Source: Helianthus annuus
Taxonomy: Eukaryota > Streptophyta > Magnoliopsida > Asterales > Asteraceae
Direction: 5' to 3'
NCBI RefSeq assembly: GCF_002127325.2
Contig: NC_035437.2
Coordinates: forward strand, 109,582,321-109,646,320
DNA: 64,000 bases
The position numbers and the translations under genes are program-made. The notes under the pieces are model-generated. The model made no database searches and was not told the origin of the DNA. It saw nothing but the letters and a program-made list of their open reading frames with translations. Below, piece by piece: positions 55,806 to 64,000 of the stretch (positions are counted from its first letter, which is position 1; every line of letters begins with the position of its first letter).

Positions 55806-56006
55806 GCACGGGCCGTACCTGGTCGGACACGGGCCGTGCCCAGCGTTGTTACTGGCAGTTTTTAGTTTTCCAAGTTACAAAAGGCTGACCACGGGGCCGT
55901 GTCAGTGCAACACGGGGCCGTGTCCAACTCTCCAGTAACTGGGATCTGGAAAACAATTACTGTAACTCCGACCACGTGCCGTGTTCACTGAGCACGGGGC
56001 CGTGGT
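55806..56006 (+). repeat. Athila leader motif array (CACGGGGCCGTG family)
   Basis: Six copies of CACG(G)GGCCGTG or variants at about 55806, 55827, 55889, 55911, 55972 and 55992, between the primer-binding site and the gag start. The same motif occurs five times before the LTR TATA box. Confidence 0.85.
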
Positions 56007-56078
56007 GAACCTTCTGACCAGCATTCTTTTCTGTTTTTGTTGCAGGACTTGGAACCAGACGCCACCCCTACGTAGTGT

Positions 56079-57299
56079 ATGAGCTCCAGTTCTAATAGGG
56101 ACATAAAAGAACCTCTAGAAGAACCCGAACGCTTTCTCAGAAAAAGACTAAAAGCCAAAAACCAAGAGAAGGTTTCGGGGAACCCACTTCCAATGGCGGA
56201 CCAACGTACTCTCATGGATTATCTACGACCCACCGTAGGTAATCTCGGCGCCGCTATCAATGCACCGAATGTTGAAGCCAATAACTTCGAACTTCGACCG
56301 CATTTGATACAGATGCTTCAAACTCTGCAACCTTCCATGGGCTTGCGGACGAGGATCCCCATCTACATATTACTAATTTCTTAGAAATATGTGATACTTT
56401 TCGGATCAATGGAGCATCAAATGACGCCATCCGCCTCCGAATGTTTCCGTTTTCACTCAAAGACCGAGCGAAGGCTTGGCTTAACGCCCTCCCAGCTGGA
56501 TCGGTAAACACCTGGGATGAACTAGCCCAAAAATTTCTATATAAGTATTTCCCTCCCGCTAAAACGGCTAAATTAATGACTGAAATTAAATACTTATTCA
56601 CAAGAGGACGGGGAATCCTTATATGAAACTTGGGAAAGGTTCAAGGAGCTATTGCGAAAGTGTCCTCATCACGGTCTTGCGACATGGCAACAAGTATCCA
56701 CTTTCTATAATGGGTTGTTGCCACACACAAGACAAACACTTGACTCTAGCTCCGGGGGACTTTTAGGTAATCGATGCCCGCATGAAATATATAATCAAAT
56801 TGAGGAAATTGCTCAAACCAATTTCCAGTGGCACACTCCCCGAGGCAATAAATCTATTGCCCCGGGCGCCCATAAGGTTGATGAAAGCACCTCTTTACAA
56901 GCCCAAATCGAGGCCCTTTCTTTTAAGATTAAAAAGTTAGAAATGACAAAAACAGTCTCGGTTATGGCTTGTGAGGGGTGTGGTGGGCCACATGAAAATT
57001 GGAGTTGTATGAAAGAAACGGATGATCAAACAGAATCGGTAAACTACATTGATAATAGACCTAGGCCGTCGGGTCCTCCAACGGGCACCTACAACCAAGG
57101 ATGCCGAAACCACCCTAACCTTGGTTGGAGAGAACCCGGCAATGGTAGTAACCAACAAAATCAAAAAACCAACTTTCAACAACAAAGAAATGAGTCACAA
57201 AATTTCCCTCAACAACAAGGTGGACGAGAAAGGCTTGAAGATACTATATCTCGCCTTATCTCCGACACCGAAAAGAAAAACTCGGATAGAGTTCTCGCC
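56079..57299 (+). pseudogene. Athila gag, truncated and frameshifted
   Basis: Starts MSSSSNRDIKEPLEEP. The retrotransposon gag core follows in a second frame, with SLKDRAKAWLNALPAGS and FLYKYFPPAKTAKL, then in a third frame ETWERFKELLRKCPHHGL. Frameshifts lie near 56337 and 56605. Downstream is a CEGCGGPHENWSC knuckle-like motif and a Gln/Asn-rich tail. The frame ends by running into the 3' LTR remnant. Confidence 0.85.
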
Positions 57300-58255
57300 T
57301 TATTTTTAATCTTTTGCACTTTTTATTTGGTTTTGTATTAATGACTTTAATAACTAGTTTCTTATGTTGAAGGTGAGTTTCCTTATCGTTTGTCCGTGGT
57401 GTCTTGGCATTATTTTATTGTCTTTATAAAATAAAAGATTTTCACCATTCATATCTCCACGGTCTATATGGAGGTATGTTGGCTACCTGGTCGGCGGTTA
57501 AGGGAACGGTTTGGTAAGGGTCTTGCCCTTGTTCAGCGTTTAGAGGTCCTGCAAGGGACCTGGGTCAAATTTAGTAGGATCTCCTTCAATACCCAAAGGT
57601 ATTGGATGGCGGGGATCCAAACTCTTTGACCCCCTCATAAGTAAACTACTATTAATACTATAATCCGGCTATTTAGGACTGTATCCCTGCTGACTCAGAC
57701 TACTTAGTCGAGGGTAACGTCACCTCCAAAAGAGGGGCTTATCATAATTTGCATTAATAACTTAATTCATTATCTTTCAATAATCCGACCCTTTAGGATT
57801 GTATCCTTGCTGACTCAAACTACTGGGTTGAGGGTAACGTCGCCTTCAAAAGAGGGGCCTACTACAATAACTAAGATAATCTCTTAAACAAGTGCAAAAG
57901 TGCGAAAATAATCAAAGGTTATACTAATACACGAGTCGGATCCAAGTGATTCATCTTGTCTATCTGTTTTTTATTTTTATTTTATTTTTCAGCATTTAGT
58001 TAGTTTTATTTTCTTATCTTTTTCTAACATTTTGATTTGATTAGACGTTGAGGATAAACCGGTACTAAAATCTCTTGTGTCATTGGACGACCTCGGTATC
58101 TTACCAACACTATACTACGTCCACGATGGGTGCACTTGCCCATATGTGTGTTTAGTGTTAGTAAATATCGTGTTTTATAAATTTAAAACTTGGCTAAAAA
58201 GTGTAAAAAGGGCTTAAAATATATACCAAAAATATATTACACTACACACACATCA
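57300..58255 (+). repeat. Athila 3' LTR remnant
   Basis: Matches 54721-55677 of the 5' LTR nearly base for base, with about 15 differences by eye; the first about 710 bp of the LTR, including the motif array and TATA box, are missing. Confidence 0.9.
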
Positions 58256-58260
58256 ATAAG

Positions 58261-58930
58261 AATATTAAACACTAATCTAAGGGAAATCATCAAGTAATAT
58301 GGGGATTTTATGTAGGATAACCCAAGTTAATCCATAATCACACCTTAATCAAGCTAGCTTGAAGCTTGAACATCACTTGTGGGTTAAAAACCCTAAGCAA
58401 AACAGAATTGTATATGAGGTTTAACCTCTAATTTTGTATGTCTCAGCCCCCGTTTTGAAGCCCAACTAACCATACAAGTGGTTATGCGCATAAGGACGTG
58501 GGTTTGAGTTGAATTTGACTCAAGTTTGAACAACTTAAGCAAAGTTTGATTCAAAACAAAACGAACAGTGGACTTTGGTGCCCTTTTGCCGGAGTTCCAG
58601 GGATTATTTACTGTGAATCACCCATGGAATCGAAGCTAAGGAAAATCCAAGCACATAGGAAAAAGAATGAGCTAAAACGGACAAGAAATGAAGAAGTTAT
58701 GCTCATTTTTGTGAAGCTTGAAGAATCTGCTTGAACACTCAATTGCAGCTACGTTTTAGGTGATTTGAGAGTGTCTTAGATGAGTTTGTAAAGTCTTTAG
58801 AGCTTTGATTATGCGTGGTATTTATAGGGAAGGTTTGGTTAGTTGTTAGGTGGGTATTTAATGTTATAGGTGAGTTTAAAACTCAAAAAGAAATCAAATT
58901 CGCGCTAAAAAAACGAGCTGGTAAGGGTCT
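58261..58930 (-). mobile_element. Probable LTR fragment of an older element, right part
   Basis: No coding potential. A minus-strand TATA box (CTATAAATACC, complement at about 58816-58828) fits an LTR promoter on that strand. If 15275-16473 is the other part, the original LTR was hit first by Athila and Tat. The outer end is not defined. Confidence 0.3.
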
Positions 58931-59013
58931 GATCACTCAATTGCGCGCTGGGTTGCTTGGCGGGGCGAGAACCTAAATACATTAAGGTCCGGATTACACT
59001 CGATGTCAAGTCC

Positions 59014-59720
59014 CAGCTCAGGTGGTTGATGTGCGTGTGTTTGATGGTACTGACCTGTAGGGCTGGCATATCGTGTATACCCGTACACGATAAGACACGA
59101 TACACGAAATCTCATACACGAACATGACACGATAACTTATCGTGTCCTTTTTCTCAAACACGAACACGACACGATATACACGAAAATTACCTGTTAATAC
59201 CTGTTAACATGACTGTTCGACTGTTATACACGAAAATTACCTGTTAATACCTGTTAACACGAACAAAAACACGAACACGACATGCTATCTAAGAGTTACA
59301 GAGGGAGTTTAGGGTTTTATTTTTTATTTTTTTGAATTGAATGAGGAATGAAAATAGAAAAGAATTAAGGAACCCACACGCACATGGCTGATTAGTTTTA
59401 TTTAATTTGATTTCTTATCGTGTACTAACGGGTATTAACAAGTAAACAGGTATTTAACCTGTTTATACACGAAAATTAACAGGTAATCTCGTGTCTACCT
59501 GTTTGGTACACGATACCTGTTAAGGCCATACACGATACCTATTAACTTTGTGTAGGTTCGTGTCGTGTATTCGTGTAAAATTGCCAGCCCTACTGACCCG
59601 GGTTCGAGTCCCGTGGTCTGCATTTTTTTTGTTTATTTATTTCCTTCATATCCTCACTTCCAGCATTTTTTTTTTGTTTATTTATTTCCTTCATATCCTC
59701 ATTTCCAGCAAATTACACAA
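59014..59720 (+). mobile_element. tRNA-derived SINE-like sequence split by a MITE
   Basis: AGCTCAGGTGGTTGATGTGC resembles an RNA polymerase III A box, and GGTTCGAGTCCC (59601-59612) a B box. They are about 40 bp apart once the inserted MITE (59058-59592) and one duplication copy are ignored, as in tRNA genes. There is no paired acceptor stem, so this is a SINE head or tRNA relic. A T-rich tail follows with two 43-45-bp repeats (59621-59663, 59664-59708). Confidence 0.55.
59058..59592. mobile_element. hAT-type MITE inside the SINE-like sequence
   Basis: Ends TAGGGCTGGCA and TGCCAGCCCTA are a perfect 11-bp inverted pair. Flanks CTGACCTG (59050-59057) and CTGACCCG (59593-59600) agree at seven of eight positions. 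The interior is rich in ACACGA/TCGTGT words in both orientations. Confidence 0.88.
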
Positions 59721-60453
59721 TGGTCCCGGGACTTAATAACTTATATTATGCTATTAAAAAAAAGAATTAGCTTTATAATTTCAACTAACTAAGTTAGTTT
59801 ACTAACTTTAAAATTTAACGAGACAATCTAGTTTATAAAAATAAACTTTTAAATAGTAAACTTAATTAATTTAATTGATTAAATAAAATAGGATTAGATA
59901 AATAACCATATTTATGACCGAGTTTAAATTAAGATAATAAAAATCTTTAAACGATTATTCTTTTCACGAAGCTTTCGAATTTCGAGAATTAGGATCCGCA
60001 TTTCATTATTTTAAGAGTTTTAATTAGTTTAACGAGTATCAAGTATCGATAAAGAATCAAGAATCCATGAACAATATTTCGTTCAAACGAAAAATTCATT
60101 GTGATTCAAGTCTCAGATTCTACAAAGGTTACATCGAAACGACGATTATAAGAACACAAGGTTTCCAAGAATAGGATTATAAACAAAGGTTTCCAAATAT
60201 AGAAGGTACGAAGTAGTAGGGCATTACAATTATGCATAACAAAAACGTATTATAATTGACCCGACTCAATACCGGAAAAAGTTTACGTCGAAACGTAAAT
60301 GAACTTGAATTTGTACCAACACGACAAAATTTACATCTAAACATAGACCAACTGAAAACGTACATAAAAATAAGCATGAAAACGTATATATTTGACCCAA
60401 CTTATTTAAAAAAAAAATCGAAACATAAAACAACTTGAATTTATAGCGACACA
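59721..60453. other. AT-rich region, nothing recognised
   Basis: About 700 bp with short open frames only, none resembling known proteins. Confidence 0.4.
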
Positions 60454-61516
60454 TCTATCTACTATAATAAAAAAAACCATCTTTTGGACACGTGTCATTC
60501 ATTGAAAGCATCATCAAATCTATACTTATCTTATATTAAGTAAATAAATAATAAATTAATATTAAATCTTATCATACTTGAATAAAATATTACCCTCAAA
60601 TCTAAATTATTAATTTAATATATTTTTAAAACAAAAACAAATACCTCTTTTTACTACTTATTTTATATTAAATATATAAATACAAAATTAATATTAAATG
60701 TTATCCTGATTTATTAAAAATATATTTTTTTTTTATTATTTGGTATACAAAATTATATTTATTCAACTCGTGTAAAACGAGGGGTTTTTAAAAATATAAT
60801 TTTTTATTATTTACTATACAAAGTTACATTTATATAACCCATGTAATACACGAAGTTTTGAAAGATGTATTTTTTTATCATTTGTTATATAAAATTAGAT
60901 TTATTCAACACAGGGTTTTTAAGGATATATTTTTTTATTATTTGGTAGATTTTTCAACCCGACTAGACACGGGTTTTTTAAAGATACGACGTTTTTAGTA
61001 TTTAGTATATAAAATTACATTTATTTAATCCGTGTAATACATATTTTAAGGATATATATTTTTTTATTATTTGTTAGATTTTTCAACCCGACTAGACACG
61101 AGTTTTTTAAAGATACGACGTTTTTAGTATTTAGTATACAAAATTACATTTATTTAATCTGTGTAATACACATGATTTTTAAAGATATAACTCTTTTTAG
61201 ATCTATTCAACACGTGTAATATACGAGGTTTTTAAGGATGTAATTTTTTATTATTTGGTAGATTTATTCAACCCAATTATAAACGAGTTTTTTAAAGATA
61301 CGACGTTTTTAGTATTTAGTATACAAAATTACATTTATTTAATTTGTGTAATACATATGGTTTTTAAAGATATAACTTTTTTTATTATTTGATATATAAA
61401 ATTATATTTATTTAGCCCGTACAATATACGGGGTTCATAAAGATATAACTTTTTTATTATTTAATATATAAAGTTATATTATTCAACCCCGTGTAATACA
61501 CAGGGTTCTAACCTAG
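60454..61516 (+). mobile_element. Non-autonomous Helitron
   Basis: Starts TCTATCTACTATAATAA after an A and ends CTAG before a T, as Helitrons do. Five bases before CTAG is a hairpin (61485-61507) with arms AACCC-C-GTGT and ACAC-A-GGGTT and loop AAT. The interior is about nine imperfect tandem units of 85-100 bp, each with GTTTTTAAAGATATA, TTTATTATTTG and a degraded copy of the 3' hairpin. No Rep/helicase coding sequence. Confidence 0.82.
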
Positions 61517-62555
61517 TACATTATAATAAGCAAAATAAAACGCAAGAGATAAAAATGACATTTAATAATTTTTTTAAAAAGTTAAGAATGTAAGTTTCAA
61601 TAGTGAAAAATAAAGGGGGTAATATAGAAAAGAAAAAAAACAAAAAGAAAACAAAGTATAAAAAAACAAAAAAAAAACTAAGTTGTTTCTTAAATTTTAT
61701 GAATTAATAATATATATTAACTGGTTATCCGTAAATTATCTTAACTATAAAATTGGAATATAAAATAATAATATATTTAGATGGGGATAATATAGAAAAG
61801 AAAAAAAAAACAAAAAGAAAAGAAACTGATGTGTTAGTGTGTGAAACATAGGTTTTAATTACTGAATTACCGCTTCTTCTTGTAGCAGACTTTATATTTT
61901 TCTTTACAATCTTCTTGTTTCCTTATAGGCTAATGGCAGATGTCTATCTGGCCCATTCTAGATGGAGGGTGATGGCAGAAGAGGGCGGTGGTGGAAAGTG
62001 GTGGCAGATGAGGGTGGTGGTGGCGGTGAATAGCAGAGGAGAAAGGGTAGGGAAAGAGAATAGGTTTTTTCTTATGGGTTAAAATTATTTGCAATAATAT
62101 AACTAAATGTATTTAGGTAAAATGACCAAAATACCCTTAAATGGGGTCCACTTGGTCAGATTTAACTATAAAAACTAACTTAGTTAGGGTTAAAGGACGT
62201 AACGTGCAAGGGTTTGCAAACACCGAGTACGTTTTTTTTTTTATAATTTTTGAAGATAAAGGACGTAGTTTGGAATTTTATGTCAACATAAAGGAAGAAA
62301 ATGGAGTTTTTTTTATCATACGATTCGTTAGTAATGGATTATTAAAACCAGTACTTGTATTCATCGTTTCGATCAATGCAAAACACTAGTATACTAACAA
62401 CAAAATAAACCAATGTTGACCAAAACTTAATTCCCGCCAAATGTGTGTGGAATTCCACTAGTTCACCCTAAATTCCTAATAAGATATTGGATATTATTTT
62501 ATTTATTATTTATTATTTTTGTTATTATCATAAGAGAAAAATACTCGGATAGTCT
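61517..62555. other. AT-rich region, no gene recognised
   Basis: Contains two copies of a GGGGATAATATAGAAAAG/A-rich segment (about 61613 and 61782) and a GGTGGTGG purine-rich stretch at 61960-62030. Short open frames have no recognisable similarity. Confidence 0.4.
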
Positions 62556-62563
62556 CTGTGGTT

Positions 62564-63128
62564 AGGGCTGTAAACGAGCTGAGTCGATTCGAGCTAGACC
62601 CAGCTCGAGCTCGGCTCGAACTCGATTCGAGCTCGAAGTTCAAAACGAACTGAGATTTGAGGCTCGAGCTCAACTCGATTAGAATTCGAGCTAGCTCGGC
62701 TCGGCTCGGCTCGGCTCGATCTAGATCGAACTAACAAAAAACCGTAAAATTTACTACTTAAAAATGAATTTCTTCATAGACTAAGGGCCATAATTGTCAT
62801 TTAATTTAACCACATGGCTATATATTCAAGTATAAATAGTTAATTCACTTTGTACATTGTCTTTACCTTCTTTTACAGGGGAGATACTCCCTTAGTTTTT
62901 GTTTTCTAAGCGATGTGGGACAAAAAAAAAATAAGGATGTAAACCTTATCGAGCCAGCTCACAAGTCGAGCCGAGCCAGGCCAAGCTCGAGCTCGGCTCG
63001 TTTAAAAACCGAGTCGAGCCGAGCTGGCTCGTTTACAACCGAGCCAATTTCGAGCCGAGCTTTTTTCGAGTTTTTTTCGAGCGAGTTTCGAGTGAGCTGC
63101 GAGCCACGAGTTTTTTGAACACCCCTAC
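62564..63128. mobile_element. hAT-type MITE, CGAGCT-rich
   Basis: Starts AGGGCTGTAAACGAGC and ends GAACACCCCTAC, with GAGCTCG/CGAGCC words on both sides. Both flanks read CTGTGGTT (62556-62563 and 63129-63136), an 8-bp target duplication. The host sequence is another copy of the palindromic GGTCCCTGTGG repeat seen in the TFCB introns. Confidence 0.8.
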
Positions 63129-63231
63129 CTGTGGTTTGCCCATTTTCTCCTTTAGTCCCTAATTTTCTAAAATTACACCTATAGTCCTCAAGTTTTTGAA
63201 TTTCGTTCCCGGATGGCCCTGGCGTGGATGA

Positions 63232-64000
63232 GGGTTAGTTTTTTTGTATTAGGTGCGTATGAAATAACAAAAATACCCTTACTGTCAAATTAATAACTAA
63301 AAAGTTAAAAGAAATATAATCAATATTTTATAATTTATGTGGAGCCCACCACCCACCCTACTCACTTCATCTTCCCACTCCACCACTACCACCCCCATCT
63401 CCACCTTCAACCACCACCATCATCTACCCCCCACTTCACCGTAACCACCACTGCCACAACCATCCCCGCAATGATGCAGGGACAGACATTGATGAGTGTA
63501 GAATGGGGAAACTAAGAGCATCCACAATAAGAACTATTAAAAACACCTAAAAACATGTTCAGTCAGCTATCACATCAGAAAAACACTCACCTTTCAAAAA
63601 CATTAAAAACTCACTCAATAAGAAAAAACAAAAACACTTAAAAATATTGCCACATCATCACGACCTTTTACATTTAATTATAATTACCTATTTATATATA
63701 TATGTATATATAGAGAGAGAAAGACACCCAACCCCATTTGGCCACACCCACTGCTACTTTCTTCCATTTTTTCTTGTATGTGAAGAAGAATGCATGATAA
63801 AAAGTGGAAGTCACAAACACAACCCACAATAGTAAAAATGGATACATTTCTATTGGTGATGCTCTAAGTGGGTAGGGTGGGTGGTGGGTCCTACATAAAT
63901 TGTAAAATATTAATTATATTTCTTTTAACTTTTTAATTATTAATTTAACAGTAAAGGTATTTTTGTCATTTCACACCCACCTAATACCAAAAACTAACCC
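63232..64000. mobile_element. Element with about 135-bp terminal inverted repeats, cut by the window end
   Basis: The left arm (63232-63366) begins GGGTTAGTTTTTTTGTATTA and contains CCCACCACCCACCCTACTC; the right arm (about 63868-64000) is its inverted copy, ending CTAATACCAAAAACTAACCC at the window edge. The right flank is outside the window, so a target duplication cannot be checked. Confidence 0.7.
63516..63864. mobile_element. Tourist-type (PIF/Harbinger) MITE nested in the inverted-repeat element
   Basis: Ends GAGCATCCACAAT and ATTGGTGATGCTC are inverted repeats, flanked by TAA on both sides (63513-63515, 63865-63867), the 3-bp target duplication of this superfamily. No transposase coding sequence. 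Confidence 0.82.

Larger units (their letters stand above)
54011..58255 (+). mobile_element. Deleted Athila-type Ty3/Gypsy element
   Basis: Bounded by the 5-bp duplication ATAAG (54006-54010 and 58256-58260). It consists of a full 5' LTR, a primer-binding site, most of gag, and the last 956 bp of the 3' LTR. Protease, RT, integrase and the env-like gene are missing, removed together with the first part of the 3' LTR in one deletion with its junction at 57299-57300. Confidence 0.9.

Noticed and set aside
58546..58734. 62-codon open frame, Lys-rich C-terminus
   Set aside because: No similarity recognised, no splice or promoter context; probably chance in the old LTR.
59014..59612. Functional tRNA gene
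   Set aside because: A and B boxes are visible but no acceptor stem or anticodon arm could be paired, and a MITE interrupts it.
62141..62389. 82-codon open frame
   Set aside because: AT-rich, low-complexity Phe runs, no recognised domain.

Overview
The window is nuclear DNA of a flowering plant. It holds two intron-rich plant housekeeping genes, all LTR retrotransposons belong to plant lineages (Tat, Tekay/Del, Athila, Copia-type gag), and the introns are full of small MITE-like transposons. The repeat style (GGGTC-, GGTTCG-, CGAGCT-rich MITEs; LTRs starting TGTCACACCCC) resembles Asteraceae, but that family assignment is from memory only.

Layout. (1) 1-9653: a plus-strand KDM5-type histone H3K4 demethylase gene of the JMJ14/15/18 group, 11 coding exons at 2082-9653 encoding 903 residues, with MITEs or minisatellites in many introns. 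(2) 10202-14395: a minus-strand tubulin-folding cofactor B gene, 8 coding exons encoding 242 residues plus a 5' UTR intron. The two genes are convergent, about 550 bp apart. (3) 14400-16473: small repeats, then part of a probable old LTR. (4) 16474-58255: a large retrotransposon nest. A Tat-lineage Ty3 element (16474-53986, target duplication GTCAT) lies on the minus strand and carries an antisense, intron-containing gene with its own TATA box. A pol-less Copia-like element (27736-52492, duplication GATGT) is inserted in the Tat gag. A Tekay-type dimer, LTR-internal-LTR-internal-LTR (31467-48970), is inserted in that element's gag. One of the two Tekay gag-pol frames (1503 codons) is fully open; its sister has a single TAG. 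A deleted Athila-type element (54011-58255, duplication ATAAG) lies just outside the Tat element. (5) 58256-64000: the rest of the probable old LTR, a tRNA-derived SINE-like sequence split by a hAT MITE, a non-autonomous Helitron, and nested MITEs up to the window edge.

No prokaryote-style system, CRISPR array or rRNA is present. The least explained signal is in the non-coding parts of the retrotransposons. All four LTR families carry their own short CG-containing motif, repeated about 4 to 20 times. In three families the array lies just upstream of the LTR TATA box, and in two (Copia-like and Athila) the same motif is arrayed again in the leader between primer-binding site and gag. Exon models were made by reading splice sites and conserved protein sequence by eye; no alignment or database search was run.
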